From the NCBI GenBank assembly GCA_021613535.1, contig CP075492.1:13702001-13766000 (forward strand): a stretch of 64,000 nucleotides of DNA, given 5' to 3'. Origin of the DNA: Adineta vaga. Its lineage: Eukaryota; Rotifera. The translations under genes and the position numbers were made by a program. Under the pieces are notes generated by a model, which was not told the DNA's origin, ran no database searches, and worked only from the letters and a program-made list of their open reading frames with translations. Positions 10,431 through 22,117 of the stretch are shown piece after piece; the first letter of the stretch is position 1, and each line of letters begins with the position of its first letter.

Positions 10431-11972
10431 ATGAGTCAAAATTATCAACGAAGACAGGTATCTTCTGGACGAAGACAATCAACAAGTTTACCTGTTTTTC
10501 TTCGAGATTCTGATGAACTAAATCTTGAACGTCGATTAAGTACATGTATTAATTTTCAACGAAGATTATCAACTGTTTCTCAATTATATTTACCTAATGG
10601 AACTGACTATCATCCACAAGCACATGTTCCACCAACAGGTCCTGAAGCTCAACAACCATTTCTTGTTACATCTATTGAGAATGATACATCAGATGGACGT
10701 CGATTATCAATCATCTCTCATCGTTTTCAGCCTATCGATGAAGAAACTACTGATTCTATTAAAGAATCTCACATAGAAAAATTAGATAAACATCAACGAA
10801 AAGCTTTATTTATTTCCGAGCCACTTATCAGTAGTTTAATCATCTTTCCAATTCTCGTTCTCTTTTGGGAATGTGGTTGGAATCTTATATTGATATTTCT
10901 CAATCGTTTAAACGAATTCGATGCAAATTTACATCTAGACGAAATGACTCAAGAAGATTTTGAATCCTATACATATCAATCGTTATTATTTCCATATTTA
11001 ATCGCTGAATTTCTTCTTCTTTTGTATTATCTCGGTCAAGATATCATACATAATTTTTTGAAAAATCAACATTGGTTTATTCGAGCAGTTTTATTAAAAT
11101 TACATATTCTTCTATTAGCTTCGCTTTATATCGTTCAATGGGAAATGTTATGGACAATTTGGGATCAATTTACACCTCATGAATGGTATTTCGAAATAAC
11201 AATGTCTTTTGCATCATTATTTGCATTAATTGTTTTTATTGGACATTTATCCGATTTAGTTTGTTCACCATTTGTTTTCAGTTATGATTCAATTGATTAT
11301 TGTATCTTTTTCGGTTGTCCTCTTCTTACAAGAGAAGTAAGTTAAAATGATTTTTCTTGTTTTCTTTTTTGAAAACAAACATTGATTTCATATTAGATGT
11401 CAACATGGAAAATCAATCTAATTAATTATATTTTATATGAAATTATAATATCGAATTTATCAATTATAACATGGCGTGGTTTTTATCATTTTCTTGATGA
11501 ACATCTTTATCCGGATGATGTCAATTTATCTGCTGGAATTTGTTTGATTATTGGTTATGTTCTCTATTTTCCCTTGATGTATTTTCAAACATATTTAGAA
11601 GAATTAAATTTAAAATATGAATTCTGGACATTTGTTTCAATCAATTTTCCACAATTTTATCGTAATATTCGTCATCTATTAGCGTTTGTATCATGTGTAT
11701 TTACTTGGCGTGGCTTTTGGGTTTTATTTGATGCTTATGTTGATATATTTTATGATTATTATCTGACGTATTTATTTTTATATCTTCTAACTTTCATCAT
11801 TTTATCTCTTCTTCAAACAGCATCATCAACCAATGGACCATTGAGTAATATGGAAGATCCGAATAATTTCTTTCCATTATATCCTCATTGTTATGTTTCA
11901 ACAGTCCATCAAAAACTTTCCAAATTCTCATTATTTCAACCGAAATATGCAGAAGAAGATACACATTTGTGA
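10431..11972 (+). CDS. Fuseless-like multipass membrane protein
   Basis: Two exons (10431-11336 and 11397-11972, 60-bp GT-AG intron) give 493 residues. The first 130 residues are hydrophilic and carry four Arg-Arg-x-Ser/Thr sites (RRQS, RRLS, RRLS, RRLS), the consensus for protein kinase A. About eight hydrophobic segments follow, with two copies of a Trp-Arg-Gly-Phe motif (ITWRGFYHFLDEHLYPDDV and FTWRGFWVLFDAYV). This architecture resembles the Fuseless family of eight-pass membrane proteins, named for a Drosophila protein needed at presynaptic terminals. Family call is from recollection of topology and the W-R-G motif, so moderate. The short C-terminal tail is cytosolic or lumenal. Confidence 0.6.
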
Positions 11973-12464
11973 AAAGATGGAACTCAATGACTTTTCATCG
12001 CAGTCAGATAGAATACTTACGAAAACTTTCGTATAGTTTTATAAAGTTTTTAAATTCAAGAAGAAAAAAAGAACATTTTTTTTATTTTAATCAATAAACG
12101 AATTTAATTGAATACAATACATTGAAATGACCGATAATACTTCTTATGTTGAAGTGATACAAGCTAGTGTGCCTTATTTTAAAGTCTTTGGATAATGTAT
12201 TGTGGTTTAAAATTATTTTGATTTTTGTTGACTAAGGAAATGTTTTTTTTTCATAAGCCAAAAGTATGACGTTTTTCTCTCAACTGTACATCATTACCTC
12301 TGCAAGTTTACTTTCTTTATACAAACAAATGTGTAAATTACACGGATTGATTCTGCAATGATATGATTCCAAAGCCAGCAGAAATTCCATAATTCTACAT
12401 AAGGAATTGCATCTTGTACGTAACGACTAATCTTTTCACACATTACAAGACATAGCCCTGTAAA
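11973..12464. other. Intergenic between convergent genes
   Basis: AT-rich 3' flank of the Fuseless-like gene and the minus-strand GPCR; nothing further seen. Confidence 0.5.
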
Positions 12465-13783
12465 TTGTATTCATATTGGGTGAACAGTGTTCGTGACCAA
12501 TCGTCTATGATGCATATTCTTTCGAATCCATTTGGAAAATTCAGGCAGCAAACAAGCATACATCCAAGGAAAAAGAAAACATATCAGATATGGAAATTCA
12601 GATATGTAATCCATTTGAAATTTAATTAATAAATCGGTAGGACTCACATTTAGTATTAATGTATTGATAATCAAAGGTGTCCATGCAATGAGATAAAGAC
12701 TAGATACACAAACTAACTGCAACGTCAAACGTCTATGATTTTTCCAAGTCATTGGTCGATTAAAACGACGTTTTTGTCTAATAACACGCATTATAAGTGA
12801 GATATTTGCTAGGAAAATAACAATTATTGGTACACTGTTATTCACTATGTAATCGAATAATGTCAACAGTCTATCATACAAGAAATAACAATTAGAAAAA
12901 CCACATACAGGCAATGTAAAATCCCATTGTGTACCATCACAAGTAATGAAGAAAATACTAAAAATATAAAATATAAGTGGATATGTAATACATAATATTA
13001 AGGGAAGATAATAGAAGATATAACGTTTGATATGATGTTGGAATAGATGCAATCGAAATACGAATAAATGTCGTTGAATAGAAATAGTTGCCATTAAAAA
13101 CTCACTGATTACTGAGAAACTGAATAATGTAAATGTCCACCAAGTACAATATTCTACTGTTGCAGGATGAACAGAATGAAAATAATAGAAATGAATACTC
13201 ATTGGCATATTGGTTGATAATTGTAGAAAGTTGATAATAAACAAGATGAAAAGAGAATGATTTTGGAAATTGATTAATTCAGCACGATTTGTAATGAAAA
13301 ATGTAAAAATTAGAAAACTTAGAATCATTGCTGGTGCATAAAATGTGATTAGAAGAAGAAATTTTGTATGATATAAAAATTCAGATGTTTGATCGACGAC
13401 TATGTCTGTCTGATTGGCATTCATTGTTACTGCGAGATCTAAATAGATTATTGTGAACTTTCTCTCTTTTTTTCTATATCTACTTAAAAATATGAAATGA
13501 TAATCTATATGTGAGAGATGTACTTTTGAAACTAAAATAATTATTGAATGAACGTGCCGATTGTTTCTCTCATTTGAGAAGAGAAAAGAGTTATTTATTT
13601 TAAAGTCATTATTAAATGCAATGTGGCAGAAAAAGTTTCAAAAAGGTGATTAGAAGATTTTTATAATTATAGATGTCCCAGTATTCCTATTTTTAAAATA
13701 AGTCAATATAGGCAACATAAGAGTAATTACGATGTTCTATTTTGATGCTATACATCACTTCATATCGAATGATGTTCTAAAAA
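12465..13783. repeat. Duplicated GPCR block, copy 1 (full length)
   Basis: This block is repeated at 20146-21067. Coding and about 350 bp of upstream flank are almost identical, including the TCTCTC leader region and the string gatgttctattttgatgctat. Similarity becomes patchy past 13783 (weaker matches near 14010-14125 against 21215-21345). Confidence 0.85.
12471..13424 (-). CDS. Rhodopsin-like GPCR, intact duplicate
   Basis: A single-exon receptor of 317 residues with seven hydrophobic helices. TM3 ends in SIQRHLFVF, a variant of the DRY motif that keeps the Arg. A Lys/Arg-rich intracellular loop 3 (RQKRRFNRP) precedes TM6, which reads SSLYLIAWTPLIINTLIL. TM7 reads CFLFPWMYACLLPEF in place of NPxxY. 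The N-terminus MNANQT carries an N-glycosylation site and has no signal peptide. It belongs to the divergent peptide-receptor-like GPCRs abundant in rotifers; no ligand can be assigned. Its truncated twin sits at 20152-20700 on the same strand. Confidence 0.85.
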   Translation of the reverse strand: MNANQTDIVVDQTSEFLYHTKFLLLITFYAPAMILSFLIFTFFITNRAELINFQNHSLFILFIINFLQLSTNMPMSIHFYYFHSVHPATVEYCTWWTFTLFSFSVISEFLMATISIQRHLFVFRLHLFQHHIKRYIFYYLPLILCITYPLIFYIFSIFFITCDGTQWDFTLPVCGFSNCYFLYDRLLTLFDYIVNNSVPIIVIFLANISLIMRVIRQKRRFNRPMTWKNHRRLTLQLVCVSSLYLIAWTPLIINTLILNVSPTDLLIKFQMDYISEFPYLICFLFPWMYACLLPEFSKWIRKNMHHRRLVTNTVHPI

Positions 13784-15090
13784 CTTATAAAACATGTGAA
13801 CGTTTAAACTCGTGTTTCATTTTTACTTGTACACAATGCATCAAAAACTTACACATCTTCTAGGCATTTCATTAACAAGTAATACTAATAAGTCAAATAA
13901 TCTATTCGGATATTCTTATGAATTATTTCGCTCAAAATATATTAACGTGCATGAAATATGTAGTATAAAAAAGTCTTCAAATTATTTTCTATATTACATA
14001 GATTGAATGATTCCTAGAATAATCTCATCATTGTCGATTTATTTTTAATCTTCAGAAATAATCTAGAAATAAATTTATGTCAAAAAATGAAAGTTTTTTT
14101 CTCTGTAATGATGTAAACTCGTCAGAGGCAACGAACTAGAAACAATTTGGAAAAAAAATGAATGACATGTTTCATTATACCTTTTTCTTTTAACATTGTA
14201 ATGTAGTGAATTATCCTCTCATTGCCGAAGATAAGAATGAATTAGTATCTCTTAAAGCAATGAACTAAATTAGTTGATCTATCCTATATCAGTTAGATTT
14301 CTGTTTTAATAAAATTATCTTCTAAAACTTGTTTGAAATGAAAGATGTACAACAAAAATCATAGATACACTCAAGTATTTGCTGAATAGATTGTATATTT
14401 CTAAAACGTATAATTATGTGAATATTACTTATTGATAACTATACACTTATTGCTTCTACTATCTCCGACGAATTTCTTATTTATTACCTTTCCAAGCAAT
14501 AATTTTCAAGGACCATTCGAATATGATGTTTTTCTTCTTCTGTAAATTTTGTTTCTCAAGCAAGAACTATATCTTTTGACTTATTTTAAAGTTACATTAA
14601 GATCTTTGATGGAAAAATGCTTTCAATAAAAATAGAGTTAAAAGCCTCTATATGAAAAGAAACGAAAGTATAGAATATTTTGAGCTGATATCATATTTAC
14701 TCATCTTAATATAAATATATTGCTCTTACTATATCGAATACAAACATAAAAAAATCAATGGAAAAGTTAGGATTAAAACAAATATTTTGCCTTCATATTT
14801 CAATTGGCTTGACACATTCTTAAGATTTTATCTACAAATTTCTTCAGTATGATTACAGTATTGTCATTTTAGTTCATTTATGATCAATTTAGAGAATGAC
14901 TTAATATCCTAGTACACACTTAGCATCCGCCATCTTTTTAAGACGCTTACTATCAGATATATATTCAAAATTTTTGTTTAACAAGATAAATGTAAAGTAG
15001 AATATTTATTGAAATATGAAACTTTCGTAGTATGATCTACGTATAGTTTCTATAAGTGTAAAATAATTGTTTAACGTCTTTTCGTTCAAT
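13784..15090. other. Intergenic, no gene seen
   Basis: AT-rich. The short ORF at 13812-14006 lacks motifs. A weak echo of the flank near 21215-21345 lies at about 14010-14125, suggesting the GPCR duplication was once longer. Confidence 0.45.
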
Positions 15091-15420
15091 CTAGTAGCAA
15101 TCACATCGAAGCCAACCAGTTAATGCATTACAATAGCCACCTTTGAAGCCATTACTTTTACAATGTGAATTGCATTGGTATTCGTTTTTATCTAAAGGTC
15201 CATTACATCCAAATCCTCGAGGAGTTGCAATTTGATCAACATCTCGAAGATCGAAATCAGCATCATTCGAATCATCATCCACACGTTCTAATTCAAAACA
15301 ATTTCAAACAATAAAGATAGAAATATAATCCTTACCGATATAACGTGGATATGCTCGACTTTGCACGCATAACATCATACCAATCATAACCACAATTAGA
15401 AGAAATGATTTCGAAATCAT
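15091..15420 (-). CDS. Cysteine-stabilised alpha-beta defensin, fungal/arthropod type
   Basis: Two exons (15420-15336 and 15287-15091, 48-bp GT-AG intron) encode a 93-residue precursor. Exon 1 is a signal peptide (ISKSFLLIVVMIGMMLC). Exon 2 begins with an Asp-rich acidic propeptide ending in a basic site before the mature peptide. The mature part starts GFGCNGP, holds six Cys spaced C-x10-C-x3-C-x9-C-x8-C-x-C, and includes the Lys-Gly-Gly-Tyr-Cys gamma-core. This matches invertebrate and fungal defensins, secreted antimicrobial peptides that act on bacterial envelopes; plectasin-type fungal defensins look closest by the GFGCNGP opening. The acidic propeptide probably masks the cationic core until cleavage. 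It is complete, with no breaks. Confidence 0.85.
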
Positions 15421-15999
15421 GATATTAGTTGAAAAAAACTATTAGAATTGAGAATAGTTTGATCAATTAGTCCGATTTTTTTTCAATCGAAAGTAGAATG
15501 AAATGAATTCGAAGGCAACTAACCAACTTTTATATAGAAAATCAAAGTTTATTGAGTTCGATAAGTCATTATTTTAGTTGACTTTTGAGATATCTAAGAT
15601 TAGATTATTGAAATAAAAGAAAAGTATTATTTCAGTTTAAACAAAGATTAGAGATATGGTAGATTACATTTGAATTGAAATTCGATGTGACGCACTAACA
15701 TTTTTTAATAATAATAATTCGAACCGAAAGAACTTTATGTGAACATTTCTAAACCGTAATGTCCATAACAACATCTCCTACGATCAATCGTTTTTTTTCT
15801 TCTCATTGTACATGTGCTTTTATTGAGTTATCTACGCTTGACTTCCCACACGTGCGTTGTTCTATTGACTCATTCATGTATTTTTAAATTAATCGCAATA
15901 AATCAAATCGTTGTTTCTTCTTTGTATAGGTTCTCGATTTTCGATATTCTCTACAAGAAAACATATAAATTTTCATGAATAAAAGAAGATTTTTAATGA
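15421..15999. other. Intergenic upstream of the defensin gene
   Basis: Should contain the defensin promoter. No gene seen, and no clear regulatory motif that I can defend. Confidence 0.4.
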
Positions 16000-18900
16000 A
16001 ATATTCAATCGTGGAAAAACTAGCTAAACAGAAATGTATATTAAAATGTTTGGTCGATGAATGAATTGAAATTCTTTTGAAGAATCAATATATATCTTTC
16101 TATTTACTAATAAATGATTCAGATATTCTGAATTAAACGAAATGAACATCATTTGATCGACTGTAGAACAGATCTTTAGACAGCAATTGTATACATTCGA
16201 TCAATAGTACATTCTTCTACTATAGACTTATCAGACATTTGATTTATAATCTGAAGTACAATGATAAATACATAGAGAAAATGAATAAATACAAGAAATA
16301 TCCTTTTCAAATATTTACATCACGTTCTATATGAAGTTTTGAGTTATGAAACAGATATGAAAGACAGAAGATGGAAATAATAGCGAATAATATCATATTC
16401 TAATATTTTATTTATATCTTATTTACTATTTAAATTTCATACTATGATGAAAACATTCATTATAAATAAATAATATCAACAAATGTTCTGTTCAACTAAA
16501 TTTTTCAAAAATTCAAATAAGTCGATAAATTTAAAACATTGAATGTATCTACAAGCCATATGAATAAGTTCTATGAAGACAACATTCATACATATTGTTC
16601 CTATCGTTTTTTAACATTCCGATTTGAGTGTATCGATGAAAATCATATGAAAACGGGATTCGACATACCAAAATGGTATTCAAATAGTATTTTCACTATT
16701 TTCTACAATTTTTCTCTGATAAAATGATTATAAAACACAAGATCAATGAATTTGATATACTAAAATATTATTCATCTATTTCAATGAATTCTTCTCGACA
16801 ATTTTCAAATGATCAGATAACCAGCAAATCTATCGTAAACAAACAATTGCTAATAAAATGCTATTCCAATATTATTCCTTTTCGACATATAACTATCGCA
16901 AACCTTTTCGATGATTAACAAACACATTAGAAAAGACTTTATCAAAAGAAAATCTTGTTCAATTACTTTCCTCATATGAAATCTTAACTTTGACAATAAT
17001 ATGATCATCACAAAACACAACATAAACATATAAACTATACCAATAAAATATTCAAATATCTGTGGAAAATTTTATTTCAAAATCTTAGCTAACCAGATGA
17101 TCGAATAAGACAACGTATATCAATCATTGATAAGAGTATAACATTCAAATATTTGTCTTGTTTTTCTGCACTAAATTTATTGGTAATTATAAAATTAACA
17201 AATACCAAGCAATTGAATGAATTCTAAGAAATGATATTCAAATATTTCATTCATTTTTCACCTTATCTTTTGAAATGAATCAATGATTGAGAAACAAAAA
17301 AGAAACGGATCGATCATCCCAGGATTGTACTATTCAAATATTTTCATCTTTCAATTTCAATTCTACGTGAAAATAAGTGTCATTCAATACATTATAACAG
17401 AATAATTCATAACAATAAAATATTCATATATTCTTTTGTTCGATTATTTCAATAATGAAGTCAATCAACTTATCAAGAGATTTGTAGTAAATATATACTT
17501 CTTACAAAGAAATGTTTCGAATATTTGATTGTCATATTAAGTCAAAGATGAAAAGATTAATTCTTTTATCATAACAGACATAAGATACGAATGATTTCTA
17601 TGATAAAATATTTGTTACAATATTTTATTCACAATAAATAAAAGCTAGAATTGAATAAGAACGATTGATAATTATCCTATACACGAACGAATCTAACCAA
17701 ATAAATCTTCATAAATATTATTTACACTCAAGAAAAGGTTCTAATTTAACAAGATAATAAATATACAAAGTATGAATGTGAATAATTCAAAGGAATGTAC
17801 TATTTATATATTTGATCATATGCAAAAGAGCGATGTGAATTAGATCGAGTCTGATTGATAAAGACATTAGAAATGAATGAACAAGCAAAAACGTTAGTCA
17901 GATACAAGTGTACTTCATCCGACATATATCAAACTGCGATAACGAATCTAAACTTTGAAATAAAAGAATATTTCAAACAATCTCTTTATTCCAATCACTT
18001 ATTTATTGTATAAAACACTAATTGATTCAATCCGTTGAGTACTAAATGCAAAATATCTGAATGATTTAGAACAACATTCTATACACATATGTGAATATGA
18101 TCAATTATAGATGAAGAAGATGAGTATATAACTTACGATTCTATGATTATTGAATACTATCGATGATAATCGTTTTCAACTATGTTATTTACTCAAATAT
18201 AGATGAAAATAAACATTAAAACGAACGATTATGTATATTAAATGGATAGAACGAATCAGATTTTCTTTCTAATATCTTATTTATATTCAATAAAATCGAT
18301 GAAAATAATTGGGTGATTATCGAACATATGATTAATGAATAATCTCGAACAGAATTTCATACGAGTTTGTTATATGAGATAGAATAAAGATGAAAATGAA
18401 TAAGATATTTCAAGATTATATATTAAATGAATAGTTCGAAAGATCAATTTCATCTAATACATTGTTTATCATAAGATATGAATAGAAGTGTTTAGATAAT
18501 AAAATAAATAGGATGAATAATGAATAATACTAAAGATGATTCTGTACTGAAATTATGTTGTGTAGAAGACTAATTCAAATTAAAAATATGTTTGTAAATT
18601 TGATATGTTAAATGATAATGTTAAACCATTCCTTTTCTCTAGTATTTCATTTTCTTTGAAGATAATGACAAATGTTCACTCAATGATGATCAATACATAG
18701 TTATTGAATGATATCAACCAAACGTTGAATCACATATTTTATTTCGTAAAAGTTTTATTCAAGTAAACATCATATAGTTGAGAATTATATAACTAATGAA
18801 AGATTTAAAGAAGAAATTTTCTCGACTATTTTCATGATACATGTATAATATACTCATCAGAAATATTAATAAATGATCACACAAATGAAATGAATGATTT

Positions 18901-19900
18901 TTATAAAAAGTGTTATCAAATATTGATTTCCCGATTGTACACAATCTGAAATATATTCGATAATATGAAGTACGTTCGTTATATGAATAAAATAAACAAG
19001 GAAAATCATTTCAGATATTGTGTTCATATTCGAAGTAATAGTACAAAAATATCTTCGATGATTAAACAAATCATAGTTAATGAATTGTTTTACTCATGGA
19101 GATATTGAGTAATTTCATTTGTATCAAAACAAATATGTTGATTACGATTTATAATATATGATTATAGGATAGTTGATGTATTCAAATTAATATTTCATGC
19201 GAATAGTTAATAATGTCGAAAAGATGTAGTTGATATTCATCATATTAATGTTAAACACATCATAAATGAATAAGTTTAATCAATGTTTCGTTTAGATATA
19301 TCATTGACGCCAATGAAGAAGATTCTTTTGTTCATCATAACATCAATAAATACATAGAACATGAATGAATCAAACCCATGTCTATTCATATAACCAAGAT
19401 ATGTGAGAGAAGAAAAAATCGATATTCATTCTTTATATGACGGGTACGATATTAAGGAATAGATTCAACTACTGTTTTGTGCGTATATATCATTACATTC
19501 AAGACATTTATTTCTATAGTCTGTAGTGTGGCTAAGAAAATATGACAAATAGATAATTTCAACAATCCATATATTGTTATTCATTTGTTGAAATCCATTC
19601 AGAAGAAATAATATAATGTATATTCAAATATTTTCTTCCTATCAAAGTAGATCGAATGAAACTTTGATTGTACTTCGAATGATTTGATTTTAATATGAGT
19701 TTATCGATCATTTTGATATTGAAATTCCTTAGTCGTATCTGAATAATCTATTTTTGCGAGTTGCATGACACTATTAATAAGAGTAGAATACAAATTCCAT
19801 AGATAAATGTCTTCATCTTGTTTAATTTCGATGTGAATATGAATATGAATATACTTGCAACGATGTCGATTCTAAGGTAAATGAGAACAAACGAAATCTT
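16000..19900. repeat. Degenerate tandem-repeat field, period about 90-95 bp
   Basis: The motif ATTCAAATATTT or a close variant recurs at about 17050, 17145, 17236, 17331, 17420 and 17518, spaced 89-98 bp. A second landmark (ATGAATA followed by a C/T-G-A-A block) ends units at about 18259, 18352, 18442 and 18535, again 90-93 bp apart. Units vary a lot, so only the phase and landmark words are kept: a TATTTATATTC-like block, then GATGAAAAT, then ATGAATA. I infer roughly 40 old, diverged units; the limits are soft. No coding potential. It lies between the two GPCR copies. Confidence 0.6.
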
Positions 19901-20145
19901 TTCTTTCCTTTATAGAAACGAGCAATTTATACTCTTTTACATTCGATATTATTCATACGAAATAACGTATAAGGGATTATATATAGAAATATGTATAGAA
20001 AAGAATCAAATGGTTGAAAATCGTTATTACGATTGATAAAATCAAACTATTATATGTTGATCAGGAGAAAAAAAACAATACGGAGTCATTCATGATATAT
20101 TTGTAATGAAAGGTAAAAAGTAAAGAACTGTTCGAAATATATGAG

Positions 20146-21067
20146 TTGTATTTATATTGGGTGAACAGTGTTCGTGACCAATCGTCTATGACGCATATTC
20201 TTTCGAATCCATTTGGAGAATTCAGGCAGCAAACAAGCATACATCCAAGGAAAAAGAAAACATATCAGATATGGAAATTTAGATATGTAATCCATTTGAA
20301 ATTTAATATGATGTTGGAATAGATGCAATCGAAATACGAATAAATGTCGTTGAATAGAAATAGTTGCCATTAAAAACTCACTGATTACTGACAAACTGAA
20401 TAATGTAAATGTCCACCAAGTACAATATTCTACTGTTGCAGGATGCACAGAATGAAAATAATAGAAATGAATACTCATTGGCATATTGGTTGATAATTGT
20501 AGAAAGTTGATAATAAACAAGATGAAAAGTGAATGATTTTGGAAATTGATTAATTCAGCACGATTTGTGATGAAAAATGCAAAAATTAGAAAACTTAGAA
20601 TCATTGCTGGTGCATAAAATGTGATTAGAAGAAGAAATTTTGTATGATATAAAAATTCAGATCTTTGATCGACGACTATGTCTGTCTGATTGGCATTCAT
20701 TATTACTGCGAGATCTAAATAGATTATTGTGAACTTTCTCTCTTTTTTTCTATATCTACTTAAAAATATGAAATGATAATCTATATGTGAGAGATGTACT
20801 TTTGAAACTAAAATAATTATTGAATGAACGTGCCGATTGTTTCTCTCATTTGAGAAGAGAAAAGAGTTATTTATTTTAAAGTCATTATTAAATGTAATGT
20901 GGCAGAAAAAGTTTCAAAAAAGTGATTAGAAGACTTCTTACAATCATAGATGTCCCAATATTGTTATTTTAGAAATAACAGTTAAGTCACAAAAGACAAT
21001 ATAAGGGTAATTACGATGTTCTATTTTGATGCTATACATCACTTCATATCGAATGATGTTCTAAAAA
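20146..21067. repeat. Duplicated GPCR block, copy 2 (with internal deletion)
   Basis: Second copy of the block at 12465-13783. It lacks the segment equal to 12627-13031 (405 bp). The breakpoint is at 20307/20308, where the source ends read tttaat and tttgat, so it has short imperfect microhomology. Confidence 0.85.
20152..20700 (-). pseudogene. Truncated GPCR duplicate, in-frame 135-codon deletion
   Basis: A 182-residue frame nearly identical to the receptor at 12471-13424 (about five amino-acid differences, such as Thr to Arg near residue 13 and Glu to Lys before TM7). The frame jumps from HLFQHHIK after TM3 straight to FQMDYISKFPYLICF before TM7, so TM4 to TM6 are gone. The frame stays open, but the product could not fold as a seven-helix receptor. 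It is a recent duplicate, either a pseudogene or a short-lived truncated protein that might interfere with its parent. The upstream flank is preserved, so transcription is possible. Confidence 0.75.
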
Positions 21068-22117
21068 TGGCATTCATTATAATGTGCATCATTCGATGAC
21101 TACATGAAACCTGTTTCATGAGCTTTAATACATTCGCTACAAAACAATCCGTGGGAATATTCTATGGTCTGTCAAGACAAAAATTTTAAATTATCTTGTA
21201 TCTCACATGCATTGAATGATTCCTAAAATAATCCAACAACAGCTGTAAATTTTTGTCGACAAAATGGTGCACTAATTACATCAAACAGATAGAAGCACAA
21301 GATGAAAGTCTTTTTCTTGCTAATGATGGAAACTCGTCAGATATTATATATAAGTTAGAAAAACTATATGATAATCGAAGTTGCATGACTTTACAGAATG
21401 TTTAACATAAATATTAATAAATTTGTCGTGCGTATATTACTTCATATTGTTCATTGAAATGTGAATAACACAACTGCATATCATCATTGAACATTATAAT
21501 CAGAGAAGCCAAGTGCTTCGGAAAAATTCCTGATCTTGCTCACATTCTAAAGGTGTGTAATTGACTTTGTGCAAGTTTACTATTTTCTTCTACTATAAAT
21601 AATAGAATAGATCGTATCATAGTCTCTGTTGTGTGATTTTTTTATGTCTTTCAATTACAGAATGATTGATGAAAACACAGGATGAAAATATTTTAGAGGA
21701 ATATGGATTTATCATCAACAACATATAAACAAGAATAAAGAAAAGAAATAATCCATTCGAAATGTTGAACTGAATTAATTGTTGAAAAAATAATGTACAA
21801 AATAACTGTCTCATTCTTTATTTTTCTTAGAAAGAAAAAGAAATAAACCACATAGTCTTACGGCTTTCTATCTGTTTTTATCTCTTTACTTTGTAACAAC
21901 ACTAGAATGTAAAAGAAAGACATTTGTATAATTATATAATCATTCATATGATACATACTGGTTCGTGTAGTATATATTTTATTTATTATTTTCTCACACG
22001 TCATTTTCTTTTCGTTCTCTTGTTCGTAATCTGTCTGACGGCATAGTCGTTTCTTTTTGTATTTTTTTCTATTGTAAAAGAAAATTAATTTCATTCAAAG
22101 ATTCAAATTTTCAATCA
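21068..22117. other. Intergenic, no gene seen
   Basis: AT-rich, with traces of the duplicated GPCR flank near 21215-21345. Short ORFs at 21617-21814 and 21858-22094 (-) lack motifs. Confidence 0.45.

Noticed and set aside
16539-16918. Two plus-strand ORFs of about 60 residues in the repeat field
   Set aside because: No motif, composition follows the AT-rich repeat, and no splice context.
16000-19900. CRISPR-like array or centromeric satellite
   Set aside because: Units are not conserved repeats with unique spacers, the genome is eukaryotic, and nothing shows centromere function.
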